Assembly: GCA_020850615.1 (NCBI GenBank)
Contig: JADZEI010000004.1
Coordinates: forward strand, 1 to 64,000
Reading direction: 5' to 3'
DNA length: 64,000 bases
From: Dehalococcoidia bacterium
GTDB taxonomy: Bacteria > Chloroflexota > Dehalococcoidia > Tepidiformales > Tepidiformaceae
Each line of letters opens with the position of its first letter. Position 1 is the first letter of the stretch. The notes under the pieces were generated by a model that worked only from the letters and a program-made list of their open reading frames with translations, did not search any database and was not told the origin of the DNA. The translations under genes and the position numbers were made by a program. Positions 26,729 through 35,816 of this stretch are shown here, piece after piece.

Positions 26729-27846
26729 TCCCGATCACGAAGCCCTTCGTCGGCCAGGAGGAAGCGGACGCGGCCGCCCACGCAGTCCTCTCCGGCTGGC
26801 TCTCCCAGGGCCAGCGCGTCCAGGAGTTCGAAGAGCGCGTCGCCCGCTACACCGGCGCCCGGCACGCCATCGCCACCAGCAACTGCACCACCGCGCTCCA
26901 CCTCGCCCTCGTCGCCGCCGGCATCGCCCCCGGCGATGAGGTGATCTGCCCGTCCTTCAGCTTCATCGCCACCGCAAACGCGGTCATCCACGCCGGCGCC
27001 ACGCCCGTCTTCGCCGACATCGACCCCCGTACCTACAACATCGACCCGGCGAAGGTCGAAGCCGCCATCACCCCGCGCACAAAGGCGATCATGCCGGTCG
27101 ACCAGATCGGCCTCGCCGCCGACATCCCAGCGGTCCTCGCCATCGCGCACCGGCACGGGCTCAAGGTCATCGAAGACGCCGCCCCCTCGCTTGGCGCCAT
27201 CGCCGGCGAAGGCCGCGTCGGCGCCATGAGCGACTTCACCTGCTTCAGCTTCCACCCCCGGAAGAGCATCACCACCGGCGAGGGCGGGATGATCACGACG
27301 GACGACGACGCCGCGGCCGAACGCCTCCGCGTCATCCGCTCGCACGGCGCCTCCACCTCCGACCTCGCCCGTCACCAGTCCGGCACCACCGCCATCGAGG
27401 AGTACCGCGAGCTCGGCTGGAACTACCGGATGACCGATATCCAGGGCGCCATCGGCGTCGTCCAGCTCAGCAAGCTCGAAACCGTCCTCGCGGCCCGCGG
27501 CCGGCTCGCCGCCCGCTACGGCGAGCTCTTCGCCGGCGACGACCGCCTCGAAACCCCGTTCGTGCCCGCCGGCTACCGCCACACCTACCAGTCCTACTGC
27601 GTCCGCCTGCGCGACACGCGCCCCCGCAACGCGATCATGGAAGAGCTCGCCGCGCAGGGCATCGCCACCCGCCGCGGCGTCATGGCCATCCACCTGGAGC
27701 CCTGGTACCGCGAGCGCTTCCCCGGCGTCTCCCTCCCCGAGACCGAGCGCGCCACCGCCGAGACGCTCCTCCTGCCGCTCTACGCCACCATGACCGACGC
27801 CGAGCAGGACACCGTCGTCCACGCCTTCCGGCAGGCCCTGGGCTAA
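26725..27846 (+). CDS. Second DegT/DnrJ/EryC1-family sugar aminotransferase
   Basis: A 373-residue PLP enzyme with Lys180 in FHPRKSITTGEGG and the ATSNCTTALHLAL phosphate-site segment at about 50-62. It differs clearly from the first DegT copy (HPRK against YPTK around the lysine), so it likely uses another keto sugar. In its class, members paired with a dehydratase make 4-amino sugars. Its ATG overlaps the epimerase stop. Confidence 0.92.
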   Translation: MIPITKPFVGQEEADAAAHAVLSGWLSQGQRVQEFEERVARYTGARHAIATSNCTTALHLALVAAGIAPGDEVICPSFSFIATANAVIHAGATPVFADIDPRTYNIDPAKVEAAITPRTKAIMPVDQIGLAADIPAVLAIAHRHGLKVIEDAAPSLGAIAGEGRVGAMSDFTCFSFHPRKSITTGEGGMITTDDDAAAERLRVIRSHGASTSDLARHQSGTTAIEEYRELGWNYRMTDIQGAIGVVQLSKLETVLAARGRLAARYGELFAGDDRLETPFVPAGYRHTYQSYCVRLRDTRPRNAIMEELAAQGIATRRGVMAIHLEPWYRERFPGVSLPETERATAETLLLPLYATMTDAEQDTVVHAFRQALG

Positions 27847-27851
27847 GCGCG

Positions 27852-28649
27852 ATGGTGGCAGCACCCGTGAAGACAGTCCTCCGCACGTGCGGCGTCCGGC
27901 GCCACCGGGTCGCCGCCACGCGCGCCTGGCTCGAACGGAACGCCCTTCCGTTCGTCGAGCACGGCGAAGGACTGCGCAGCCGGGTGCTCTGCTACCACTC
28001 CGTCGGCACGCCCCGCTGGGGCATCAACGATGTCTCGCCCGCGCAGTTCCGGCGCCACATCGAGCTCGCCCTCGACCTTGGCTTCCACTTCGTGCCCGCC
28101 AGCGTCATCACCACCGGCAGCACCGAGCCGCGCCTCGCCGTTACCTTCGACGACGGCGTCGCCAGCGTCGCCACCACCGCCGCGCCCATGCTGCGCGACT
28201 ACGGCATCCCGTTCACCGTCTTCGTCGTCACCGGCTGGTCCGACGGCGACCCGCGCTTCGCCGATGGCTCCGTGCTCGACTGGAAGCAGCTCGAAGCCCT
28301 CGCGGACGCAGGCGCCGCCATCGGCAGCCACTCCGTGACACACGCAAACCCGCGCTACCTCGCCCCGGACCAGCTCGAATACGAGCTCGCCGGGTCCCGC
28401 GCCGTCATCCGCGACCGCCTCGGCCTCGATGCCACCGCCTTCGCCATCCCCATGGGCACCTCCCGCGACTGGAGCCCTGCCGCCCAGCAGCTCGCCTGCC
28501 AGGCCGGCTACCGCGCCGTCTACGCCCAGTCCGAAGAGCGCCGCGCGCCGGGCACCATCGCCCGCACCTTCGTCACGAAGTACGACAACGACCGCATCTT
28601 CCGCGCCGCACTCCACGGCGCCTTCGACCGCTGGGAGGAGTGGGCCTGA
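27852..28649 (+). CDS. Polysaccharide deacetylase (NodB homology domain)
   Basis: A 265-residue protein of carbohydrate esterase family 4. TFDDG (about residues 98-102) gives the catalytic Asp and the first metal aspartate; SHSVTH (about 157-162) gives the two metal-binding histidines. These enzymes remove N-acetyl groups from sugars. No clear signal peptide is seen, so it may act in the cytoplasm or at the membrane face. The start ATG at 27852 has no good ribosome site but fits the five-base gap to the upstream stop. Confidence 0.88.
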   Translation: MVAAPVKTVLRTCGVRRHRVAATRAWLERNALPFVEHGEGLRSRVLCYHSVGTPRWGINDVSPAQFRRHIELALDLGFHFVPASVITTGSTEPRLAVTFDDGVASVATTAAPMLRDYGIPFTVFVVTGWSDGDPRFADGSVLDWKQLEALADAGAAIGSHSVTHANPRYLAPDQLEYELAGSRAVIRDRLGLDATAFAIPMGTSRDWSPAAQQLACQAGYRAVYAQSEERRAPGTIARTFVTKYDNDRIFRAALHGAFDRWEEWA

Positions 28650-29662
28650 TGGACGCCGCCCCCACGCTGTCGGTCACCGTCCTGAACTACAACTACGGGC
28701 GCTTTCTGCCCGGCTGCCTCGACGCGATCCTCGCCCAGACCTTCACGGACTTCGAGGTCATCGTCATCGACGACGTCTCGACGGATGACTCGCTCCAGGT
28801 GGTTCAGCCCTACCTCGCCGACCCGCGCGTCCGGCTCGTCGCCCACGAACAGAACGCCGGCTTCGCCGCATCCCTGCTCGAAGGCACCGAAGTCCACTCC
28901 CGCGGCGAGTTCCTCATGGTCATCTCCGCCGACGACATGGTCATGCGCCCCGACGCTTTCGCCACCCAGCTCGACCTGCTGCGCCGCAACCCGCGCGCCG
29001 CGTTCTGCTTCTCCTCCGTCGAACGGCTCATGACCACCCGCCCGAACGAGATCCACGAGTCCTTCTCCGCCGATACCGTGCTTGGCCCCCGCGAAGCGCT
29101 CCACGCGCTCCTCACGGTCGAGAGCACCTGGCCGGCCCACTCCGGGACCATGGTCCGCCGCGCCGCCTACCACGCCTGCGGTGGCTACCGCCGCGACGTC
29201 ACCATGCCGCTCGACCTCGCCCTCTGGGTCGACCTCGCCATGGAAGGCGGCTTCGCCTACACGGCGCTCCCGCTCTACGGCTACCGCATCCACGAAGGCC
29301 AGATGTCCGCATCGCTCGCCGGCGTCCGCCGCAACACGGTCGAAGTCGCGACGATCCTCCGGCGCGCCTGCCGCAAGGGCGAGAAGCGCGGCTTCGGCAC
29401 CCGCCGCCTCGAGCGGCCCAGCGTCCGCGCCCACCTCAGCGGCTCCGTCATGTTCGACGCCTTCAGCGACCGCCGCCGCGTCGCCGCCACCCGCATCCTC
29501 GCCGCCCTGCGCGAATGCCCCGTGGAGACGCTGACCACCCGGCCCATGTGGGTGGCCGCCTTCCGCACGCTCCTCGGGAAGCGCGCGTTCGATTCGTTCC
29601 GCGCGTTTCGCCGCGCAGCCGCCCGGCGGCTCCCCGCCCGCGCCCCCGGGGGCGCGCCATGA
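28649..29662 (+). CDS. Glycosyltransferase family 2
   Basis: A 337-residue GT-A fold transferase. SVTVLNYNYGRFLPGCLDAIL begins the nucleotide-binding domain, VIDDVSTDDS is the donor-binding loop, and the DxD-like ISADDMVM is near residue 92. It is cytoplasmic, probably membrane-associated, and adds one sugar to the lipid-linked repeat unit. The ATG shares one base with the deacetylase stop, and GGGAGGAG lies upstream. Confidence 0.9.
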   Translation: MDAAPTLSVTVLNYNYGRFLPGCLDAILAQTFTDFEVIVIDDVSTDDSLQVVQPYLADPRVRLVAHEQNAGFAASLLEGTEVHSRGEFLMVISADDMVMRPDAFATQLDLLRRNPRAAFCFSSVERLMTTRPNEIHESFSADTVLGPREALHALLTVESTWPAHSGTMVRRAAYHACGGYRRDVTMPLDLALWVDLAMEGGFAYTALPLYGYRIHEGQMSASLAGVRRNTVEVATILRRACRKGEKRGFGTRRLERPSVRAHLSGSVMFDAFSDRRRVAATRILAALRECPVETLTTRPMWVAAFRTLLGKRAFDSFRAFRRAAARRLPARAPGGAP

Positions 29663-30855
29663 GCCAGCAGGTCACCATCCTCCACGTCTCCGTCTCCGGC
29701 GGCTTCTCCGGCACCGAACGCATCGTCTGCGAGCTCGCCGAACGCTCCCGGGGCGAAGGCATCGCCACCGGCGTCGTCGTGCCCGTGCGCCCCGCGCTCG
29801 ATGGCATGGCCCGGCGCCTCGAAGCTGCCGGCGTCACCGTCTTCCGCACCGGCGACCTCTTCGCGGCCGATCGCGGCCTGCCCGGCAGCTTCGCCACCTT
29901 CTGGAAGCTCTTCCGCGCCGTGCGCCCCCGCGTCGTCCACTTCCACATCCCCTGGGTGCCCTCCGCCTGGGAAGCCGTCATCGCCGCGCGCCTCGCCGGC
30001 GTCCCCGTCGTCCTCCGCACCGAACACAACCCCATCACGGCGCCGCTCCCGCTCGCGCAGCGCGCCAAGCTCCGCATCACCGACCTCGCGGCCCACCATG
30101 TCGTCTTCGTCTCGAAAGGCAATGCCGAGCGCCACCGCGCGAACGGCCGCGGCTGGCTCCGCCGCTGGAGCATCGTCCCGAACGGCATCCCCGCAGCCCC
30201 GGCCCCGCCCGCCACCCGCGACGAGCTCCGCGCTATCCTCGGCGCCCCGCCCGGCGCCACCATCGCCGCCATGGTCGGCCACCTCGAAGAGCGCAAGGGC
30301 CCGATCGACTTCGTCCGCGCCGCCGCGGCCGCCGTCGATGCCGGCTCGGAGCTGCATTTCGCCGTCTTCGGCGACGGCCCCCTCCGCGCAGAGGCGGAAG
30401 CCCTCGCCGGGGTTCTCGGCATCGCCGGGCGCGTCCACTTCGCCGGCCACCGCCCCGATGTCCGCCGCCTGCTCCCCGCCTGCGACATCTTCATCCAGCC
30501 CAGCCACTTCGAGGGCCTCTCGATCGCGATGCTCGAAGCCCTCGCCGCCGGCCTCCCGATGGTAACCACCCGCGTCGAGGGCATCGACGAGGTCCTCCGC
30601 GGCGGCGACGCCATCGTCTGCGAGGTCCGCGACATCCAGGGCCTCGCCCGCGGCATGCGCGACCTCGAACGCGACCCCGGCAGGCGCGCAGAGCTCGCAG
30701 CGGCCACCCGCGCGCGCGTCCTGGAATCGTTCTCCGCCGAGGCCATGTGGGCCGCCTACCGCGCGCTCTACACGCAGCTCGGCGCACCCATCACCGCGAA
30801 AGGAGAGGATGCATGGTTGACGCACCCCGTATCTCAGTCGTCATCCCAACGCTAG
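29659..30855 (+). CDS. Glycosyltransferase family 4
   Basis: A 398-residue GT-B fold transferase. The N-terminal HVSVSGGFSGTERIV loop and the C-terminal donor site with HFEGLSIAMLEALAAGLPMVTT are both present, including the retaining-enzyme glutamate pair region E-x7-E. The tail extends 43 bp into the next gene, so the two overlap in different frames. ATGA overlap with the preceding gene. Confidence 0.9.
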   Translation: MSQQVTILHVSVSGGFSGTERIVCELAERSRGEGIATGVVVPVRPALDGMARRLEAAGVTVFRTGDLFAADRGLPGSFATFWKLFRAVRPRVVHFHIPWVPSAWEAVIAARLAGVPVVLRTEHNPITAPLPLAQRAKLRITDLAAHHVVFVSKGNAERHRANGRGWLRRWSIVPNGIPAAPAPPATRDELRAILGAPPGATIAAMVGHLEERKGPIDFVRAAAAAVDAGSELHFAVFGDGPLRAEAEALAGVLGIAGRVHFAGHRPDVRRLLPACDIFIQPSHFEGLSIAMLEALAAGLPMVTTRVEGIDEVLRGGDAIVCEVRDIQGLARGMRDLERDPGRRAELAAATRARVLESFSAEAMWAAYRALYTQLGAPITAKGEDAWLTHPVSQSSSQR

Positions 30856-31751
30856 ACCGCCCGGTTTACGTCGCCGCGGCCCTCGCCGCCCTCCGCCGCG
30901 GCTCCTTCGAAGCCTACGAAGTCCTCGTCATGGACCAGAGCGACCGCGACGCCACGGAACGCGCCGTCCTCTCGCTGGAGGACCAGCGCATCCGCTACAT
31001 CGCCGTCCCCCGCAGGGGCGTCTGCCCCGCACGCAACCTCGGCGCCGCGATGGCCCGCGCGCCGCTCGTCGCCTTCGTCGATGACGACTGCGAACCACGC
31101 GATGACTGGCTCGCCCGCATCGCCGGCACCTTCGAACGCAACCCGAGGCTCCAGTTCATCTTCGGCGAGCTCCGCGCCCCCGCGCCGGCCACCGCGCGCG
31201 GCGGCTACCCGGAAGTCCGCCCCGGCGACTACCCGCCCCACCGCCGCCGCAGCCGCACCGTCGCGATGATCGCCGCCGGCGCGAACATGGCCGCCCGCAA
31301 GGACTTCCTCCGCCGCATTGGCGGCTTCGACGAGGTCCTCGGGCCCGACGTCCCCGACGCCAAGGGCGACGATTGTTCCATCAGCTACAAGGTCTGGCGC
31401 AGCGGCGAGCAGTGGGTCGCCTCGCCCGACATCAGCGTCGAGCACACCAACGGCTTCCGCGAGCACGCCCAGCTCCACCGGCTCTACGCGGGCTACTACC
31501 ACGCCCTTGGCATCACCTACGCCCGCTTCGCCCGCCGCGGCGACCTCCGCGCCCTCGAAACCTTCCTCGTCGAGCAGGTCCGCATGGCCTGGTGGCCGCT
31601 CCGCTGCGTCCTCCTCCTCCGGCGGCCCCAGGGGCTCCGCAACTGGTGGGCGCATCTCTCCGGCTTCGCCCGCGGCCTCCGCCTCCCGCCACACCTCGGC
31701 CATATCGATGGCACCACCTTCCGGACTATCGAAGACAAGGGGCTTGTCTAG
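30813..31751 (+). CDS. Glycosyltransferase family 2, tandem paralogue A
   Basis: A 312-residue GT2 protein. SVVIPTLDRPVYVAAALAAL opens the domain, and the DDD triad VAFVDDDCEP is at about 90-99. The start ATG at 30813 has a strong AAAGGAGAGG 4 nt upstream. It is clearly a duplicate of the next gene: both carry the VCPARNLGAA/ACPARNLGAA, RLQFIFGEL/DLQFIFGEL and SYKVWRSG segments at matching positions. They differ most at the acceptor-side surface. Confidence 0.9.
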   Translation: MVDAPRISVVIPTLDRPVYVAAALAALRRGSFEAYEVLVMDQSDRDATERAVLSLEDQRIRYIAVPRRGVCPARNLGAAMARAPLVAFVDDDCEPRDDWLARIAGTFERNPRLQFIFGELRAPAPATARGGYPEVRPGDYPPHRRRSRTVAMIAAGANMAARKDFLRRIGGFDEVLGPDVPDAKGDDCSISYKVWRSGEQWVASPDISVEHTNGFREHAQLHRLYAGYYHALGITYARFARRGDLRALETFLVEQVRMAWWPLRCVLLLRRPQGLRNWWAHLSGFARGLRLPPHLGHIDGTTFRTIEDKGLV

Positions 31752-31839
31752 TACCGCCCGCCGCCGAAGATCCCTGTGCACGGGGCAACGCCCCGGCGTC
31801 GCGCTGAGGGCCCCCTGACCGGGCGCCCGGGGATCCCGT

Positions 31840-32784
31840 ATGCCGTCCACACCGCCCGCCATCTCCGTCGTCGTCCCCACCCGCAATCGCCCGGAGCACC
31901 TGCGCGAGGCCCTCGAAGCCGTGCGCGCCGGCGCCCTCTCCGCGTTCGAACTGCTCGTCATGGACCAGAGCAACGGTGACGACACCCGCGCCGTGGTCGA
32001 AAGCTTCGACGACGAGCGCCTGCGCTGGCACCGGATGCCGCGCAACGGCGCCTGCCCCGCGCGCAACCTCGGTGCCGCCCTCGCCCGCGCGGACCTCGTC
32101 GCCTTCCTCGATGACGACTGCACACCGCTCCCCGACTGGCTCGAACGGATCGACCGCGCCTTCTCCCGCGACCCGGACCTCCAGTTCATCTTCGGCGAGC
32201 TTCGTCCGCCGGATGTGCGCGAGGAAGGCGGCGGCTACCCCGAGTTCCTCCCGGCCGAGTTCACCCCGCGCCAGCGCCGCCGCAGCCGCAAGGTCGCGAT
32301 GGTCGCCGCCGGCGCGAACATGGCCACCCGGAAGTCCTTCCTCCGCCGCGTTGGCGCCTTCGACGAGCTCCTCGGCCCCGCCCGCCCCGACGTGAAGAGC
32401 AACGACTCCTCGATGAGCTACAAGGTCTGGCGTAGCGGCGCGAAGTGGGTCGCCACCCCGCGGATCGCCGTCATCCACAAGAACGGCTTCCGCCGCGAAG
32501 AGGACCTCGTCCCGCTTTACAGGGGCTACTCCCACGGCCTTGGCGTCTGCTACGGCCGCTTCGCCCGCCGCGGCGACCTCCGTGCCGTCGAAACCTTCCT
32601 CGTCGAGCAGTGGGACCTCCTCCGCTGGCCGCTCAAGGAAGCCCTTCACCTCCGCCGCCCGACCGGCGTGAAGCCCTGGCTTGCGCACCTGCGCGGCTTT
32701 GCCGAAGGCCTCCGCCTCCCCGGTAACGTCGGTTATGTCAGCGGCGAAGTCTTCCAGGACATGGAACGGACCGGCAAGGTCTAG
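31840..32784 (+). CDS. Glycosyltransferase family 2, tandem paralogue B
   Basis: A 314-residue GT2 protein of the same layout as its upstream paralogue: SVVVPTRNRPEHLREALEAV, the DDD triad AFLDDDCTP, VAMVAAGANMATRKSFLRR and YGRFARRGDLRAVETFLVEQ. The two may add the same or similar sugars, or one may be a recent duplicate under divergence. It ends 4 bp inside the convergent glycosyltransferase gene. Confidence 0.9.
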   Translation: MPSTPPAISVVVPTRNRPEHLREALEAVRAGALSAFELLVMDQSNGDDTRAVVESFDDERLRWHRMPRNGACPARNLGAALARADLVAFLDDDCTPLPDWLERIDRAFSRDPDLQFIFGELRPPDVREEGGGYPEFLPAEFTPRQRRRSRKVAMVAAGANMATRKSFLRRVGAFDELLGPARPDVKSNDSSMSYKVWRSGAKWVATPRIAVIHKNGFRREEDLVPLYRGYSHGLGVCYGRFARRGDLRAVETFLVEQWDLLRWPLKEALHLRRPTGVKPWLAHLRGFAEGLRLPGNVGYVSGEVFQDMERTGKV

Positions 32785-33926
32785 CGCGTCAACGGTTCGA
32801 GCACCCCGCGGCCCTGCGCTTCGGCCGCCAGCCCCAGCATCCAGTCGACCAGCACCCGGTCGTTCTTCGGCCCGTCGAACCGCGCCTCCGCCACCTGGCG
32901 CCCGCGCGCGCCCATCGCCCGAAGCCGCGGACGCTCCGCCAGCGCGCGCTCAATCGCCGCCGCCACCGATGCGGCGTCTGGTTCGATCAGCCAGCCCGTC
33001 TCGCCTTCGTCCACGATGTCCCGGGCGCCGCCCATGTCCGTGACGATGACCGGCAGCCCGCTCGCCAGCGCCTCGACCGTCACCAGCCCGAAGCACTCCG
33101 CCGTCGTCGGCATGACGAACAGGTCCGCATCGCGGTAGAGCGCGTGCAGCTCGGGGCTGTTCGCCTCCGTCCGGTGCACCCGCACGCCCGGCGCGGGCTC
33201 CACCGCATCGCGCGTCACGATGTCGAGCTCGCACCGCCCCGAAAACCGCGTTCGCACCAGGTCCACCAGCAGCGGCCCGCCCTTCCGCGCGAAGTTCCCC
33301 CCCACGAACAGCAGCCGAAGCGGCCCATCCGCCGCGCGCTCCGCCCGCTCCACCCGCCACGCATCGAGGTCGAGCCCGGGGTGCAACACGCGGATGCGCT
33401 CCGCGGGCACACCCCCCCGCCGCAGCCCATCCGCCGCCCAGTTCGACATCGGCGCGAACAGCGAGACGGCGTCGAACACCTTCCGCTGCTGCCATTCCGA
33501 AAGCCGCCGCCGCAGCCCCGTGCGCGGCTCGCGGCCGTAGTACGCGGGCGCGAACAGCTCCCGCTGCTCCACCGTCCAGTCGAGCTCGACCACGAGCGGC
33601 CTCCCAAGCGGCCACGCCTGCGTCCAGAGATACGGGAACAGCAGCTCCGAAGCCGAGGTCCACACCACGTCGGGCCGCGGCAGCCGCGCGAACGCGCTCG
33701 CCTCGAGCATCGCCCGGCCGCGTCCCCGCACGCCCGCCGGTATCACCGGCAGCCGCTCGATGAGCCCGCCCGCGCGCCACCCGGTGACGTGCCGGAAGTC
33801 CGCGTCCAGCCGCCCGTCGCGGGCGACGTTCTCTTCCAGGTTGAGCTGGCGCGTACGCCAGCCCGCATACATCGACCCCACGAAGAGGGCCCGCGGCTGT
33901 GCCGGTCTCCCGGGCGCACGTTTCAT
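32781..33926 (-). CDS. Glycosyltransferase family 4
   Basis: A 381-residue GT-B protein. LRLLFVGGNFARKGGPLLVD marks the hinge and C-terminal domain, and TTAECFGLVTVEALASGLPVIVTD carries the donor-site glutamates. It is similar in pattern to the GT4 at 38125 (LFVGG-x-F-x-RKGGP in both), so the two are probably related. It is transcribed away from the secreted glycoside hydrolase. Confidence 0.9.
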   Translation of the reverse strand: MKRAPGRPAQPRALFVGSMYAGWRTRQLNLEENVARDGRLDADFRHVTGWRAGGLIERLPVIPAGVRGRGRAMLEASAFARLPRPDVVWTSASELLFPYLWTQAWPLGRPLVVELDWTVEQRELFAPAYYGREPRTGLRRRLSEWQQRKVFDAVSLFAPMSNWAADGLRRGGVPAERIRVLHPGLDLDAWRVERAERAADGPLRLLFVGGNFARKGGPLLVDLVRTRFSGRCELDIVTRDAVEPAPGVRVHRTEANSPELHALYRDADLFVMPTTAECFGLVTVEALASGLPVIVTDMGGARDIVDEGETGWLIEPDAASVAAAIERALAERPRLRAMGARGRQVAEARFDGPKNDRVLVDWMLGLAAEAQGRGVLEPLTR

Positions 33927-33960
33927 GCCACCACCCTACCGCCGCCCCGCCCAGCCACGG

Positions 33961-33988
33961 TTGACCGGCGGTGGCTGCTTCGTAACGC
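33961..33988 (+). promoter_or_regulatory. Possible promoter of the glycoside hydrolase gene
   Basis: TTGACC (33961-33966) and TAACGC (33983-33988) are 16 bp apart in the 207-bp gap between divergent genes. The short spacing and weak second hexamer make this tentative. A 6-bp hairpin (34105-34110 with 34116-34121) lies directly before the ribosome site at 34122-34127 and could modulate translation. Confidence 0.3.
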
Positions 33989-34133
33989 AGGGGAAAGGCC
34001 GCACCCGTTCTCATCCCAATCGCCAACCTTCTCGCCCGCTCCTTACGGGCCTCCCCTACTGCTAGTCAGGTCCCGAAAAGCCGAACCCACAGAAGAACAG
34101 ATGAGCGCGGGCACACCGCGCGGGAGGATTGCT

Positions 34134-35702
34134 GTGGGTCGTCTGCGTTTGCTGGTGTCATCGCTTGGTTTGGCCGCCGTCCTGGCCATCACACTCGGCT
34201 TCATCGGCCTTGGTGGAGGAGGTGGCAGCACCGCCGAAGCCGCGGCCGTTCCCGGTACGAAAGTCACCTACGGTGGCGGCCAGTACTTCCTCCACGGCGT
34301 CAACGTCGCCTGGTACAACTGGGCCTGCGACTTCGGCTGCGCAGGCAACGGCGGCGTCTCCAGCTCCGCTTCGAAGGCCGCCATCGGCGAGCGCTTCGCC
34401 CAGCTCAAGGACGCAAACGTCAAGCACGTCCGCTGGTGGATGTTCGAAGGCGACGCCTGGCAGGTCCAGCGCGATGGCTCCGGCATGCCCACCGGTATCA
34501 ACCCCGCCGTCTACCAGGACATGGATGCGGCGCTCCAGCTGGCCCAGCAGTACGACCTCTACATTACCTTCGTGATCTTCAACTTCCCGGGCGACATCCC
34601 CGCGTCCTGGCTCAACAACACCACCCACCGCGCGAAGCTCGCCGAGGTCCTCTCGCCGATGTTCGCCCGCTACGCCGGCAACCCCCGCGTCTTCGCCTGG
34701 GAGCCCTTCAACGAGCCCGAATGGGACATGTGGAACGGCAAGGTGAACATCGAGAACACCCAGGCCACCACCCGCGCCATCATCAACGCCGTCAAGGCCA
34801 ACTCCAACACCTACGTCACCGTCGGCTCCGCCATGATGGACGGCATCCCCTTCTGGCAGGGCATGGGCCTCGATTTCTACCAGGCCCACTGGTACGACTA
34901 CATGAGCTCCGGCAACTGGTGTGCCAGCTGCACCACCTACGACGCCGTCCGCGCGCGCTACAACCTCGATGCCCCGCTCGTCATCGGCGAAATCTACCTC
35001 GGCCCCGACGCGAACCCGCTCGGCCGCCTCGAAGACTTCTACGCCCGCGGCTATGCCGGCGTCTGGGGCTGGACCATCTTCCCCGAGAAGAACCAGGACG
35101 GCATGCGCGTCGATATGCCCGCCCTCACCACCTTCGGCAAGAAGTACGCCTCCGTCATCGGCCCCGGCGGCGGCGGTGGCAGCGCTCCCGCCCCGACCGT
35201 GACCCAGGCGCCCTCCACGCCCGTCGCCACCGCCACCCAGCCGCCGCGCACCTCCACGCCGGCCGCCACCGCCACAGCCACGCGCACGGCTACCGCGACT
35301 CGCACGGCCACCGCGACCCGCACCGCCACGCCCGCCGCGACCATCGCCCAGCAGCCGCCCGCGGCGACGCCGGCCGTCACCAGTTGGAGCTCCTCCGCAA
35401 CCGCGACCGGCTCGGTCAACCGCGGCAGCCTCGTCACCGTCCAGGCCAAGTTCACCAGCCCGGTGACCGTCTCGAACACCATTGTCGACATCGAGCTCTA
35501 CGGCCCCGGCGGCGAAAAGGTCCACCAGCGGTACTTCGGCGGCCAGTCATTCACCGCCGGCCAGACGAAGACCTACACCATCACCTACGCCATCCCGGCG
35601 GGCGCGAAGACCGGCACCTGGACCGCCCGCGTCGGCACCTTCACCGGCGGCTGGTCGCTCCTCCACTGGCAGCACAACGCCGCCTACTTCCAGGTGAAGT
35701 AG
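34134..35702 (+). CDS. Secreted cellulase-like glycoside hydrolase with linker and C-terminal domain
   Basis: A 522-residue exported protein. The start GTG at 34134 is chosen because GGGAGG is 6 nt upstream; an ATG at 34101 lacks one. A signal segment (about residues 3-35) is followed by a TIM-barrel of the GH5 type or a close clan A relative, with acid/base Glu in PFNEPEW and nucleophile Glu in VIGEIYLG. A Thr/Ala/Pro-rich linker with an 18-bp DNA repeat (35283-35336) joins a C-terminal beta-sandwich of about 105 residues, possibly carbohydrate-binding. Sitting inside a polysaccharide locus, it may trim or release the locus product. Confidence 0.87.
   Translation: MGRLRLLVSSLGLAAVLAITLGFIGLGGGGGSTAEAAAVPGTKVTYGGGQYFLHGVNVAWYNWACDFGCAGNGGVSSSASKAAIGERFAQLKDANVKHVRWWMFEGDAWQVQRDGSGMPTGINPAVYQDMDAALQLAQQYDLYITFVIFNFPGDIPASWLNNTTHRAKLAEVLSPMFARYAGNPRVFAWEPFNEPEWDMWNGKVNIENTQATTRAIINAVKANSNTYVTVGSAMMDGIPFWQGMGLDFYQAHWYDYMSSGNWCASCTTYDAVRARYNLDAPLVIGEIYLGPDANPLGRLEDFYARGYAGVWGWTIFPEKNQDGMRVDMPALTTFGKKYASVIGPGGGGGSAPAPTVTQAPSTPVATATQPPRTSTPAATATATRTATATRTATATRTATPAATIAQQPPAATPAVTSWSSSATATGSVNRGSLVTVQAKFTSPVTVSNTIVDIELYGPGGEKVHQRYFGGQSFTAGQTKTYTITYAIPAGAKTGTWTARVGTFTGGWSLLHWQHNAAYFQVK
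35283..35336 (+). repeat. 18-bp tandem repeat coding the Thr-rich linker
   Basis: Three 18-bp units, the first two nearly identical, starting CGCACGGC and encoding RTATAT-type linker residues in the glycoside hydrolase gene. Such repeats readily change copy number. Confidence 0.7.
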
Positions 35703-35727
35703 CGCCGCCCAACCCGCACCCATCCAT

Positions 35728-35753
35728 CGAAGCCCCGGTTTCCCGGGGCTTCG
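35728..35753 (+). terminator. Hairpin terminator after the glycoside hydrolase
   Basis: CGAAGCCCCGG (35728-35738) pairs with CCGGGGCTTCG (35743-35753) across a TTTC loop. The T-run afterwards is poor, so termination may be partial, but it lies between two convergent genes where a terminator is expected. Confidence 0.6.
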
Positions 35754-35816
35754 CTACGTCCCGCCGCGCGAAGGGCGGCGAACAACGTCGAACGGGCAAC
35801 GCAGAACGGACAACGC

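Noticed and set aside
34101-34133. ATG at 34101 as start of the glycoside hydrolase
   Set aside because: No ribosome site; GGGAGG lies correctly before the GTG at 34134, and the segment between forms a hairpin.
35281-35340. CRISPR-like repeats
   Set aside because: The 18-bp units are adjacent without spacers and encode a protein linker in frame.
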